From NCBI RefSeq assembly GCF_013299165.1, contig NZ_JAAFKD010000012.1, forward strand, positions 123,878 through 187,877: 64,000 bases of DNA, read 5' to 3'. Source of the stretch: Microcoleus sp. bin38.metabat.b11b12b14.051. GTDB lineage: Bacteria; Cyanobacteriota; Cyanobacteriia; Cyanobacteriales; Microcoleaceae. Positions 45,171 through 53,777 of this stretch are shown piece after piece. Under the pieces are notes generated by a model. The model was not told where the DNA came from and made no database searches. It saw only the letters and a program-made list of their open reading frames with translations. The first letter of the stretch is position 1. Each line of letters opens with the position of its first letter. The position numbers and the translations under genes are program-made.

Positions 45171-45683
45171 TTGCAAACAGTTGAAAAAACAAAATCAGCG
45201 ACAGCATTCAAAAAAGTCCTTGTTATTTTAATGTCACTGGTAGCGGTAGCGCTACTGGCGATCGCAACTTTTATCCTAATTCCCGGAGAAAAAACAGTGT
45301 TTGCTGGAAAAAAACCTGCCAATATCGGCATCGTATCAGGAAAACTCGCAGCGTGTCCTGCTTCGCCCAACTGCGTCAGCAGCTTCAGTCAAGATGCCGA
45401 ACACCAAATCGAGCCTTTGGCTTACACTTCGTCCCCTGCTGAGGCTATGGCGAAGCTCAAAGGGGCGATCGACTCCTTTGGCAAAACTAAAATTGTCACC
45501 GCCACTGATAATTACCTGTATGCAGAGTTCACCAGTGCTTTGATGGGTTTTGTGGATGATGTGGAATTTTTGGTAGATGATGCAGCAAAAGTCATCCACG
45601 TGCGATCGGCTTCGCGTCTGGGAGAGTCGGATTTAGGAGTTAACCGCAAAAGGATAGAAACCATCAGAGCTCAACTAAATTAA
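45171..45683 (+). CDS. DUF1499 domain membrane-anchored protein
   Basis: A 170-residue protein with one hydrophobic segment (about residues 14-38, VLVILMSLVAVALLAIATF). The DUF1499 body contains CPASPNCVSSFS and a GFVDDVEFLVDD strand pair, and ends in SRLGESDLGVNRKRIE. DUF1499 proteins are common in cyanobacteria and plastids; their function is unknown. A TTG at 45171 is chosen because GGGAGGG stands eight bases before it, while the longer open frame from 45060 starts within a dispersed repeat. A bulged-stem terminator lies 30 bases after the stop. Confidence 0.8.
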   Translation: MQTVEKTKSATAFKKVLVILMSLVAVALLAIATFILIPGEKTVFAGKKPANIGIVSGKLAACPASPNCVSSFSQDAEHQIEPLAYTSSPAEAMAKLKGAIDSFGKTKIVTATDNYLYAEFTSALMGFVDDVEFLVDDAAKVIHVRSASRLGESDLGVNRKRIETIRAQLN

Positions 45684-45714
45684 GTGCGATGTAATTTCTA
45701 GCTTTTTTTAACAC

Positions 45715-45748
45715 AGCCCTCTCCTGTTTGCAGGAGGGGCTTTGATTT
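45715..45748 (+). terminator. Likely terminator of DUF1499 gene
   Basis: Stem CTCCTG/CAGGAG extended by AGCCC/GGGCT across a one-base bulge, loop TTTG, followed by TTTGATTTTGG. It lies 32 bases after the stop codon. Confidence 0.65.
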
Positions 45749-46046
45749 TGGTACCTCGATCGCCCACGGCGGTTGCAACCGCTAACCGAGTCAAACTTTC
45801 CTCGGCTCCAAGCGGACTCAAGAAAGTAAGGTAATTTTGACCCGTCTTCACACTCTGGCTCGATCGCGTGAATTTTTGTAAGCAAGCGGTTTCAAGGGCC
45901 GTGTCTTCTCAACGTACAATAGCTGAGTGCGCTATTGCAACACCGTGTTGTATTCCTATAGTATTAAACCCCCTACATTGTACACTTCCGACTTTAGGGA
46001 GAGGGAACTAAACCATTTATTTCCTACTATTAATTTAACAACATAA
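45749..46046. other. Intergenic region upstream of PRC-barrel gene
   Basis: About 300 bases without a supported gene. The sequence AGGGAGAGGGAACTAAACC near 45997-46015 precedes the start at 46047. No operator or hairpin stands out. Confidence 0.4.
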
Positions 46047-46934
46047 ATGAGTAAAAAACATATGGCACTTCAAAGAATTGCAGATTTTGAGCCTAACTAT
46101 AAAGAAGAGATTTTTGCAGGAGAGGATATCAAAGGATTTGATGTTTATGCCGGCGACTCTGACGAAAAAGTAGGCACCGTTTATGACGCTTTGGTTGATG
46201 AAACAGGTCGCTTTCGCTACCTGGTAATTGATACCGGCATCTGGATTTTTGGCAAAAAAGTATTGCTGCCGATCGGCTCTGCCCGCTTCGACTATGGCGC
46301 CCGCCGCGTCCATGCAACAGGCCTTCGCAGCAAAGCTCAAGCAGAACAACTGCCGGCTTACAACGAATTAGAACCACTAGATTATGATGGCGAAGAACAG
46401 GTAAGAGGCGTCTACCGCAATCAAGCCACACCAGCAGCAGCCACCCCAGCAGCAGCCACCCCAGCAGTTCCCGCTAGCTACGATCGCAGCAACTACAACT
46501 ACGATATGGATCGCCCCCTGTACGAAACCAACGAACAGAACCACCAAAATCTCAAGCTTTATGAAGAACGCTTGGTTGCCAACAAACAGCGCGCCAAAAC
46601 CGGCGAAGTAACAGTTGGTAAGCGCGTGGAAACTGAAACAGCACGAGCATCCGTACCCATTGAAAAAGAACGAGTGGTAATCGAGCGAGTAACCTCCGCA
46701 GAAGCAGGCAGAGTAGTTTCAGTCGGCGAGGCTGACTTCCAATCAGGAGAAGTTGCACGCATGGAAGTCTACGAAGAAACCGCAGACATTCACAAAGAAG
46801 CCTACGTGCGCGAAGAAGTCAAAATCAAAAAAGAAGTTGTCCGCAGCACGGTTGACGCCGAAGAAACCTTGCGCCGCGAAGAATTAGACGTTAAGACTGA
46901 CGGCACTCCGGTTGTAGATAACAAAACTATCTAA
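46047..46934 (+). CDS. PRC-barrel and DUF2382 (YsnF-type) stress protein 1
   Basis: A 295-residue protein. A PRC-barrel domain at about 12-105 has FDVYAGDSDEKVGTVYDAL and RYLVIDTGIWIFGKKVLLP. A linker with ATPAA repeats follows, encoded by 15-base repeats. A DUF2382 domain at about 165-285 carries LKLYEERLVANKQ, PIEKERVVIERV and VREEVKIKKEVV. Relatives include YsnF of Bacillus, which is linked to general stress, and AvaK, which is linked to akinetes in Anabaena; the role here is inferred. No signal or membrane segment. It is followed 414 bases later by a second PRC/DUF2382 gene on the same strand. Confidence 0.9.
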   Translation: MSKKHMALQRIADFEPNYKEEIFAGEDIKGFDVYAGDSDEKVGTVYDALVDETGRFRYLVIDTGIWIFGKKVLLPIGSARFDYGARRVHATGLRSKAQAEQLPAYNELEPLDYDGEEQVRGVYRNQATPAAATPAAATPAVPASYDRSNYNYDMDRPLYETNEQNHQNLKLYEERLVANKQRAKTGEVTVGKRVETETARASVPIEKERVVIERVTSAEAGRVVSVGEADFQSGEVARMEVYEETADIHKEAYVREEVKIKKEVVRSTVDAEETLRREELDVKTDGTPVVDNKTI

Positions 46935-47348
46935 ACCAACCGTAGTAGGTCTGCCCTAGGGATTGCGAACTAATCACATAACGCTGTCACTGCACAGGTT
47001 TGAATTGTGGTATCGCGCAATTCCTAGGCGATATCAGTTTTGCAAAAGAGTGCTACTGTATGCGAACTCTTAACTCTCATGCAGTAGCTGATCTTGTGTC
47101 CCATAGATTGACCGCAATAAAATTAGTTTGTAGTGCGGACTTCAGTCCGCAAAACGCTTTGCGGACTGAAGTCCGCACTACAAACCGTTTTTGTGATGGT
47201 AATCGACAGGACACGATCTGACTCTCAATCGAAAATGGTAGAACCTAGCGGGTGGAGTAAAAAACTTGTCAGTTTTTGGCAAAGTTTATGCACTTTACCC
47301 GCCCTTACCAATTCATAATAAAAAGCCCTAACTAGGAAAATTTAAAAA
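46935..47348. other. Intergenic region containing a dispersed hairpin
   Basis: This 414-base gap separates the two PRC-barrel genes and contains the perfect hairpin at 47126-47185. The remainder shows no supported gene. Confidence 0.5.
47126..47185. repeat. TAGTGCGGACTTCAGTCCGC family hairpin
   Basis: Arms GTTTGTAGTGCGGACTTCAG and complement enclose an inner hairpin GCAAAACGCTTTGC. It is a member of the same family as the 85-bp array after the helicase, with G/C changes that are compensated on both arms. Confidence 0.9.
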
Positions 47349-48242
47349 ATGAACGGTCAAGCATCAGCCGAAACCATTGCAACGGCTAAATCAGCTACTC
47401 GTCTTAACCGGGTGCCGGAAAAAGTCAGGACTAAGCTAAAAAGTTTTACAGTCAAAGATAACCAAGGTCACTTGGCAGGCAAAATAAAAGATGTCTATTT
47501 TGATGATAACGGTCAGCTAAATTTTGTGGTAGCGGGGCTAGGTAGAGAAAAACCCCGAATTTTTTTAGTAAGTATTAAGCTGCTAAAAAAAGTCGATTAC
47601 CACCAAAAATCGCTGTTTCTAAGTATTACCCCTGAGCAAGTAGACCTGCTGCCGGGAGTTTCAGCAAATGCCGAGCCTCACTCTTTAGAAAATTCCTCAG
47701 AAGTGCTGAGTGAATTTAGCAACAGCCACTCCACAAATCCCTCAACACTTATGTTAAATCAAACAGATGCCGATCGCCAAAATGACAACTTGCACATAAC
47801 TGAGCATGAAGATGGCTTTGATGTGGTCGATAGAGAAGTAATTCGCTTGCTAGAAGAACGACTGGTGATCAATCGCAGCAAGCGCAAAGTCGGGGAAGTC
47901 ATTGTCCGCAAAGAAATTGAAACTCGGATGGTGCAAGTGCCGATCCAGTGGGAAAAGCTGATTGTCGAGCAAGTCGGCGACGATCCGAAGGTGCTAGCCG
48001 AAATAGATTTGGGCGAGGGAAACATCACTGGTATAGATTTGAAGGAGATTAAAAGCGATCGCCAGGAACCGACAGTTAAGGCTGAATTTACGTCGGTGCA
48101 GAAAGCGAGCAAAATCTTAAACTCGATCGCCTCTCAACCCCGCCACGGTTGCGTCAAAGTCCGCATAGAAATCGTTCTAGAGAACAAGCAACTCGAAGAA
48201 ACTTACCAAAAATGGATGACCGAACACCACGGGGATAGTTAA
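47349..48242 (+). CDS. PRC-barrel and DUF2382 stress protein 2
   Basis: A 297-residue paralogue of the preceding gene. The PRC-barrel half (about 30-105) has VKDNQGHLAGKIKDVYFDD and is more diverged. A linker rich in Ser and Asn follows. The DUF2382 half (about 165-230) has IRLLEERLVINRSKRKVGEV and QVPIQWEKLIVEQVG. The C-terminal 70 residues (VQKASKILNSIASQPRHG) are not present in the first copy and may be a separate small domain. Its role is inferred to be stress-related from the family. The ATG follows an AGGAAAA at a suitable distance. Confidence 0.87.
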   Translation: MNGQASAETIATAKSATRLNRVPEKVRTKLKSFTVKDNQGHLAGKIKDVYFDDNGQLNFVVAGLGREKPRIFLVSIKLLKKVDYHQKSLFLSITPEQVDLLPGVSANAEPHSLENSSEVLSEFSNSHSTNPSTLMLNQTDADRQNDNLHITEHEDGFDVVDREVIRLLEERLVINRSKRKVGEVIVRKEIETRMVQVPIQWEKLIVEQVGDDPKVLAEIDLGEGNITGIDLKEIKSDRQEPTVKAEFTSVQKASKILNSIASQPRHGCVKVRIEIVLENKQLEETYQKWMTEHHGDS

Positions 48243-48262
48243 ATCAAATTAGTTTGCCTTCA

Positions 48263-48302
48263 GGAATCCGAGTCCTCACATTTTGATGAGGACTCGGATT
48301 CC
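48263..48302. repeat. Perfect hairpin after PRC gene 2
   Basis: Arms GGAATCCGAGTCCTCA and TGAGGACTCGGATTCC enclose a short CATTT-type loop. It could end transcription of the upstream gene, but no T-run follows. A related element occurs at 49246-49300. Confidence 0.8.
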
Positions 48303-48402
48303 GCACGCTCGAACACCTGGAAATTTTGAGCGATCGGCATCTCGACAAAAATGTACCGCATTGCGGTAAAATTGTGATGCTCAGATTTACAAGTATTTGA
48401 AA

Positions 48403-48888
48403 ATGCCCAGCACTATCTCCGACATTAATGTAAAAACGATCGCAGGCGCAGACAAGCAGCTAGGAGAGTACGCAGGCAAGGTACTCTTAATAGTTAACGT
48501 AGCTTCCAAATGCGGCTACACACCTCAATACAAAGGACTCGAACAATTGAGCCAGAAGTACGGCGCTGCGGGACTCAGCGTGTTAGGATTTCCCTGCAAC
48601 GACTTCGGAGGCCAAGAACCCGGAAGTAACGCAGAAATCGTCAATTTCTGCACAACCAAATACGGCGTCAGCTTTGAATTATTTGACAAAGTAAGCGCCA
48701 AAGGCAGCCAGCAGCACCCGCTGTACGCTAAGCTGACGAATGCCGTCGAACCCAAGGGTGAGGTTTCGTGGAATTTTGAGAAATTCCTAGTTAGCAAACA
48801 AGGTGAAGTGGTTGCCAGATTCCGCAGCAGTGTCGGCCCCGACTCGCCCGAATTGCTTGCTGCGATTGACCGAGAATTGGCAAAATAA
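48403..48888 (+). CDS. Glutathione peroxidase family protein
   Basis: A 161-residue thiol peroxidase. The peroxidatic Cys lies in NVASKCGYTPQYKGL (cysteine, not selenocysteine). The conserved LGFPCNDFGGQEPG and WNFEKFLV motifs supply the Gln and Trp of the active site and the second Cys. Cyanobacterial relatives reduce lipid hydroperoxides and often use NADPH or thioredoxin rather than glutathione; which applies here is unknown. The ATG at 48403 is used. The two codons before it from the TTG at 48397 are unlikely. No signal peptide is present, so it is cytoplasmic. Confidence 0.93.
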   Translation: MPSTISDINVKTIAGADKQLGEYAGKVLLIVNVASKCGYTPQYKGLEQLSQKYGAAGLSVLGFPCNDFGGQEPGSNAEIVNFCTTKYGVSFELFDKVSAKGSQQHPLYAKLTNAVEPKGEVSWNFEKFLVSKQGEVVARFRSSVGPDSPELLAAIDRELAK

Positions 48889-48941
48889 GCAGTTCGGTAA
48901 CAGATTCTTTAACCGAGATAACGGATCGATGTTTAGTTATA

Positions 48942-49006
48942 GTAGGGTGCGTCAGGGCTGAATATTTTGCATTAAGACTAACAAATTTCCCCCTGACGCA
49001 CCCTAC
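48942..49006. repeat. GTAGGGTGCGTCAGGG hairpin element
   Basis: Arms GTAGGGTGCGTCAGGG and CCCTGACGCACCCTAC are separated by about 33 bases. This type of small inverted-repeat element is common in cyanobacterial intergenic DNA. A partial relative occurs at 59083-59130. Confidence 0.85.
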
Positions 49007-49112
49007 GTTTGATTAGTTAGCTTGTTTTTTTCTTCTCTTCCCCATTATTGAGAAGCAATCAACAATTAACAAATGGCGAAGATTTGATTTAATTGGAGAA
49101 TGGTTTAATTTA

Positions 49113-49226
49113 ATGGAAAATACATCGGGATTAGATTTAGCTGTAGGTTTACTGGCATTTGCGATTCTCGGAGGCGGGCTGGCAATGCTATTTGTAGGAA
49201 TGGCATCGTTCCCTAAAGAAAAATAA
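49113..49226 (+). CDS. 37-residue single-pass membrane protein, unrecognised
   Basis: The frame MENTSGLDLAVGLLAFAILG continues as GGGLAMLFVGMASFPKEK to a TAA. One glycine-rich membrane helix fills about residues 8-31, with an acidic N-terminus and a basic C-terminus. Size and layout resemble small subunits of photosynthetic or NDH complexes, but the sequence does not match any that I recognise (PsaM, PetG, PetL, PetM, PetN, PsbX, PsbY). GGAGA stands 13 bases upstream. It is separate from both neighbours and flanked by hairpin elements on both sides. Confidence 0.6.
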   Translation: MENTSGLDLAVGLLAFAILGGGLAMLFVGMASFPKEK

Positions 49227-49245
49227 CAATAAATAAAATTGGTTC

Positions 49246-49300
49246 GATCGTTCGGACTTCAGTCCTCAGATTTCTAGGAGGACTCGCATTCCGAACGATC
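49246..49300. repeat. Imperfect hairpin with GATCGTTCGGA arms
   Basis: Arms GATCGTTCGGACTTCAGTCC and GGACTCGCATTCCGAACGAT pair with a few mismatches. It sits between the small membrane protein gene and the VOC gene and could act as a terminator of the former. Confidence 0.65.
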
Positions 49301-49353
49301 AAACTCTGGATTAATCTCACAGCATCCAATTTTAACATTCGCAATTGATAATT

Positions 49354-49818
49354 ATGCAAACTACCGAAAGCACCCTTAAGATTGTCCTCGCGCCGGGGAA
49401 TTTGCGCCGCGTTCACCATATCGCTTTAAACGTGCGCGACATGAATGCTTCCCGCCACTTCTACGGTACAATTCTCGGTTTGCACGAACTCACAGGTGCG
49501 GAAATTCCGGCAACTTTAACCGAAATGGTAGCCGCCGGTCAAGTCGCTAATTTTATCACTCCAGACGACGGTACTGTGATTGACTTATTTTGGCAGCCGG
49601 ACTTGGAACCGCCAAACCCAGACCCCCAGCAGGCTTTTACTCGCGCTAACCACTTGGCTTTTGATATCGACCCGGATTTGTTCGATCGCGCGATCGAAGT
49701 GCTAAAGTCAAATCAAATTGCGATCGACAGCGGCCCCGTCACGCGCGCGACAGGACGCGGCATTTACTTTTACGATCCCGATGGATTTATCATTGAAATC
49801 CGCTGCGATGCCGTTTAA
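49354..49818 (+). CDS. VOC family (glyoxalase/dioxygenase-like) protein
   Basis: A 154-residue protein with a single pair of VOC beta-alpha-beta modules. Likely metal ligands are His in RRVHHIALNVRDM, His in NHLAFDIDP and Glu in FIIEIRCD. The catalytic identity cannot be told; glyoxalase I, fosfomycin resistance proteins and extradiol dioxygenases share the fold. The ATG at 49354 is preferred over the in-frame TTG at 49345. It converges with the sensor kinase gene at 49926, with a perfect palindrome between the two. Confidence 0.88.
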   Translation: MQTTESTLKIVLAPGNLRRVHHIALNVRDMNASRHFYGTILGLHELTGAEIPATLTEMVAAGQVANFITPDDGTVIDLFWQPDLEPPNPDPQQAFTRANHLAFDIDPDLFDRAIEVLKSNQIAIDSGPVTRATGRGIYFYDPDGFIIEIRCDAV

Positions 49819-49838
49819 ACAGTCGCTATGGGGGTCTT

Positions 49839-49878
49839 GCGACGTGCAGTGCGATCGAGCGATCGCACTGCACGTCGC
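49839..49878. repeat. Near-perfect 40-base palindrome containing HIP1
   Basis: Nineteen-base arms GCGACGTGCAGTGCGATCG and complement are separated by two bases. It lies between the convergent VOC and sensor kinase genes. It may fold into a strong bidirectional hairpin but has no T-tract. Confidence 0.85.
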
Positions 49879-49925
49879 ACTCCGGTATAATTCCGATGTC
49901 ACCGGAATTTGCTCTGCCCTTTCCC

Positions 49926-52511
49926 TTACTTTCCCTCTTTGCTAATAGATTGCTTCGGCCAAGTAAACCGAAAAGTTGCTCCCTCACCTTCGGCCGATTC
50001 CAGAGAAATCGTGCCGCCTTGGCCTTCGACAATCTTCTTCACCAGCGACAAACCAATGCCAGTATTTTCAACTTTATCACGAGCTTCCAAAGTCTGAAAA
50101 ATCACAAAAACTTTATCATGATATTGAGCAGCAATGCCAGGCCCATCATCGGCAACAGAAAACTCGTAAAAATCATCTAACTCTTTAACCGATATGTTGA
50201 CGTAACCCGAGGCACTTCTATTGTGTTTGATGCCGTTGCTAATTAAATTTGCAAAAACCTGCTGCAACGGCAATCTTTCGGTCACAAAAGTTGGCATTCC
50301 CGGTTCAACTTTTACCTCAAATCCCGACGGCGGCGCCAACGAATCAATAATTTCTGCTAATAACTTCTCAACTTTTACGGTTTCTGAAGCTACTTGAATG
50401 CGTCCGACGCGGGAATATTGCAGCAGTCCCTCAATCAAAGCTTCCATGCGGTGAACTCTGCCGCGCAGCAGGTTCATTTGGTGCAGAGTATCCTCTGTCA
50501 TCGATTCGCTGAGGTCTTCTTCTATCCAACTGCTGAGATTGGCGATCGCCCGCAGCGGCGCTTTCAAATCGTGAGAAACCACATAAGCAAACTGGTCTAA
50601 TTCTTGATTGCGCTTTCTGACAACATTCATGCTTTGAGCCAGCGATTTCGCTGTCCAAGTCAATTCTTGTGCACGCAACCTGAGCGATTCCTCAGCTTCT
50701 TGGCGTTTGCTGATATCTTCGATCACGCCCATCAGAAATTGACTGCCATTTTGTTCTCGCAGCACCGAAACTGTCAAGTTAACCCACACTAACTCTCCAT
50801 CTTTGCAGACATAGCGCTTTTCTATACAGTAATTATCAATTTCTCCTGCTAGCAATTGGTGCAAAAGTTCCAATTCTTGTCCTAAATCTTCGCCAAAAGT
50901 AATCTCCTGAAATTTTTTAGCCATCAATTCTTGGCGGCTGTAGCCCACAATTTCGCAAAGTTTTTGATTGACTAACAGCAACTTGCCATCCATACTCGCT
51001 TGAGCCATGCCGACTGCGGCTTGTTCAAAAGTATCGCGAAACCGCTGCGCGCTTTCGGCTAACGCAATTTCTGAGCGCTTGCGATCGCTAATATCGTTGC
51101 TAATTTCCAAAATAGCCTGGGGTCGATCTTGCTCGTCGCGCTGCAAAGTCCACCGACTCGCCACCGTGATTTTTGTGCCGTCTTCCTTGGTGCGTACCAG
51201 TTCCCCTTGCCAATAGCCCTGCTCGACAAACATTTTTTGAATTTCCTCCAAAGGCTGCGTCCATTCTGTTCGCAAAAGCTCGTGAATATTTTTTCCGATT
51301 GCTTGCGACTTCCGCCACCCGTAGAGCCACTTCGCCCCCAAATTCCAATAAGAAATCACCCCGTTCAAGTCGAGTACCGCGATCGTATCGTTTGCCAAAT
51401 CCAGCATTTGCGCTTGCTTGCGGAGAGTTTCCTCAGCTTGTTTCCGTCCAGTCGCATCGCGGCAAATCGCAATAAATAAGCATTGATTTGCCAGACGCAT
51501 TTCGCTCAGCGCCAACTCCATGGGAAACTTGGTGCCGTCGCTGTGGACTCCGACAGTTTCTTGCTGGTAAGTCTTCAGCTTAGCATCCGGATTTAATGCA
51601 AAATATTCGATCGAATAATCCCCCGTGCTGCTGTCCGGGTGCGGTTGAGCTATCAGCCGGCGTAAGTTCGAGCCAATTATGCGATCGGCTTTATGACCAA
51701 AAATCCGTTCTGCTGCCGCATTAAAAGACTCAATTTTTCCCGCTTCGTCCAAAGTAATAATCCCGTCAGCCGCATTGTCTACCACAGCTTGAATGCGAGT
51801 TTTACTTTCTTCCAATCCTCCTTGGCGCTTACTCAATTCCTGCTCTAAACTATTAAATAAATACCAGGAAGCCACTGCACCCAAAAAGCCGCAAATCACA
51901 CCCGCAAATTGCACGAAATTAGTTAAATCAATCAACAGCCGTATTCGTCTTTCTAATGCTTTCTGATAGGCTTCGCCTCCACCGGCAAACGCATCAATTT
52001 TATCGCGCAGCCGATCCATCTTCAATTTGCCTTCAACGAAAAGCTGAGTTGTTTCTGGCGATCGCACTTGGGTTGCCGAATTGTCCAGCTTCTTCAAACT
52101 ATTTTGTAAAAATTTTATTTGGTCTTCGGTACTTTTTTTAATTTGTTCAAATCCAGGAACTTGGTGTTGATTTTCTCGCACCGCCACTTCGAGTTTAGCC
52201 AGCAGCGGAGGCAAGCTTTTCTGTGATTCTAAGTATGGTTCTAAAAAATCGCGACGCTTCGTCAACCCGTAACCGCGAATACCCGTTTCGGCATCTACCA
52301 CCGTGGTTAACAAACGGTTAGTTTGGTGAAGTATTGCCTTATTAGCATCTATTTGTCTTCTTACTTGTATGGCACTATTGCGCAGCGATGCAATGGCAAT
52401 CAGCGAAGCAAATAAAAATATCACGGGAATAGCAACGATGACTGTTCCCCGCTGGCGAATTGGTCGGTCTGTCCAGACAAATTGGACTAAGCGATCGAGC
52501 AAATACTTCAC
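49926..52511 (-). CDS. CHASE3-PAS sensor histidine kinase
   Basis: An 861-residue membrane kinase. A first helix at about 22-42 and a second at about 192-215 bracket a CHASE3 domain (TTVVDAETGIRGYGLTKR). Three PAS domains follow (about 245-360, 365-480, 485-605) and a phytochrome-like HisKA with His647 in FAYVVSHDLKAPLRAI. The ATPase core has NGIKHN, DDGPGI and GIGLSLVKKI. No receiver is attached, so a separate regulator is needed and none is adjacent. The start is a GTG at 52511 with no strong ribosome site, so the start is less sure. It is transcribed towards the VOC gene. Confidence 0.9.
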   Translation of the reverse strand: MKYLLDRLVQFVWTDRPIRQRGTVIVAIPVIFLFASLIAIASLRNSAIQVRRQIDANKAILHQTNRLLTTVVDAETGIRGYGLTKRRDFLEPYLESQKSLPPLLAKLEVAVRENQHQVPGFEQIKKSTEDQIKFLQNSLKKLDNSATQVRSPETTQLFVEGKLKMDRLRDKIDAFAGGGEAYQKALERRIRLLIDLTNFVQFAGVICGFLGAVASWYLFNSLEQELSKRQGGLEESKTRIQAVVDNAADGIITLDEAGKIESFNAAAERIFGHKADRIIGSNLRRLIAQPHPDSSTGDYSIEYFALNPDAKLKTYQQETVGVHSDGTKFPMELALSEMRLANQCLFIAICRDATGRKQAEETLRKQAQMLDLANDTIAVLDLNGVISYWNLGAKWLYGWRKSQAIGKNIHELLRTEWTQPLEEIQKMFVEQGYWQGELVRTKEDGTKITVASRWTLQRDEQDRPQAILEISNDISDRKRSEIALAESAQRFRDTFEQAAVGMAQASMDGKLLLVNQKLCEIVGYSRQELMAKKFQEITFGEDLGQELELLHQLLAGEIDNYCIEKRYVCKDGELVWVNLTVSVLREQNGSQFLMGVIEDISKRQEAEESLRLRAQELTWTAKSLAQSMNVVRKRNQELDQFAYVVSHDLKAPLRAIANLSSWIEEDLSESMTEDTLHQMNLLRGRVHRMEALIEGLLQYSRVGRIQVASETVKVEKLLAEIIDSLAPPSGFEVKVEPGMPTFVTERLPLQQVFANLISNGIKHNRSASGYVNISVKELDDFYEFSVADDGPGIAAQYHDKVFVIFQTLEARDKVENTGIGLSLVKKIVEGQGGTISLESAEGEGATFRFTWPKQSISKEGK

Positions 52512-52640
52512 GGATCTTGAAGGAGAAAGTTTTCTGCCAGTATATCGGTTTTTGGCAATTTATGCTATGGATAACTTAATTTTGTTGGTTGGGCGATCGC
52601 CCGGGACTAACCGTGGAAATTAGATTAGCCCCTGCAAGAG

Positions 52641-52916
52641 CTACCTGCTGAGAATAACAACAGATTTTTTAGCAAGCTTTTTAAAGTTCGGTAAGGAAGA
52701 GAAAGGGCGTTTTTTCGGCAGCGAGACAGCCGGCGAAGCAGAAACGCTTGTTTCTACTTTACCTAGGTTTTCGCCTGCGGATTTTGCCTTCAAACTAGAG
52801 TCTGTTTGGGAATCATTCTGAACGCTTGTAACTACAGTAGTCCACCTCCCTGTAGCAGGATCGCGATGGCAAGTGAAAGGATTGGTTTTTAGCGGTTGAC
52901 TGCAAGGTTTAATCAT
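52641..52916 (-). CDS. Small conserved hypothetical protein
   Basis: A 91-residue protein from the ATG at 52916. The first 30 residues (MIKPCSQPLKTNPFTCHRDP then TGRWTTVV) resemble a short module found at the N-terminus of many small cyanobacterial proteins of unknown function. The rest is Ser/Lys-rich and probably disordered, ending in a basic stretch (KKLAKKSVVILSR). No domain, signal or membrane segment was recognised. It lies upstream of the CHASE3 kinase on the same strand, 129 bases away. Confidence 0.6.
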   Translation of the reverse strand: MIKPCSQPLKTNPFTCHRDPATGRWTTVVTSVQNDSQTDSSLKAKSAGENLGKVETSVSASPAVSLPKKRPFSSLPNFKKLAKKSVVILSR

Positions 52917-53777
52917 GTCGAGATGCACTCCTTTGATTCTGAGAATTTGCCCCCTGATGAAGGCCGCATTGCGATCGAGGCAGTAGAGGCAGCAGTTTCA
53001 AGAGCCAAAGAATTTTGCAAAAGGCACCGGTTCTGTTTTTTTCCTTGTGATACCTTTGATAATCCCTGATTTCCTGTTAACTTTTGCTTTCTACTGGTTG
53101 GCAACCATAATACGATTTGTAGCAAATTGCCTTTCTATAAGCAATCCCCCGCCCCCCCTTAATTAATGAGGTTGAGGTGCGGCTGGTGAAGCCACTGAGG
53201 TGCCGTATCTTGGTGGCGGTACAATTTTGGGATCGTAAACGTATTTTATGCTGGGAAAAAATGTTAATGTGTGATGGGCAACAGAGGTCAAGCGCGATCG
53301 GTGTCACAGTTCATTCAGTTGACCTGGGACGAAAGGACAGTTGACCGCTTGACGCTTGAGGGCTACCTCTGGTTTAAAGTCAGAGGATTCAAACACTGAA
53401 TAATTTTGTTTTATTTCGCCTTATAGGGAAGAGGCATTAAACCCATTATTCTTGCTAATAAGCTGTTGCGGCATTTAAACTGTATGTCAAGAAATAATCA
53501 AAGTCTTGTGGTACGTTGCTCCCAGCAGCGTCCCGAATATGCAATTTAAATGCGTGACAGCTTAGGTCATTGGTAATAGGTCATTGGTAATATAGCAGTT
53601 CTCAGAAAGATGAGGTATTAACCAATTAATCCCTCAATCCCTCAATCCCCCAATCTCAAATCTCAAATCTCAAATCTCAAATCTAAAATCAGAACCTGTA
53701 CCTCATCTTTGTGAGAACTGCTATAGGTATTCCATTAGTCGTTAAAATAGTTATAAAATCCGCAGCGCAACTTGTTT
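52917..53777. other. Long intergenic region with composite repeat
   Basis: 861 bases with no supported gene. Short open frames on the minus strand lack start signals and family resemblance. The right half holds the composite hairpin at 53591-53726. The rest shows nothing recognisable. Confidence 0.5.
53591..53726. repeat. Composite hairpin with heptamer repeats in its loop
   Basis: Outer arms TATAGCAGTTCTCAGAAAGA and TCTTTGTGAGAACTGCTATA pair with one mismatch. The loop contains CCCTCAAT and CTCAAAT heptamers (about five CTCAAAT copies). One arm is found again at 45061-45095. Confidence 0.85.
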
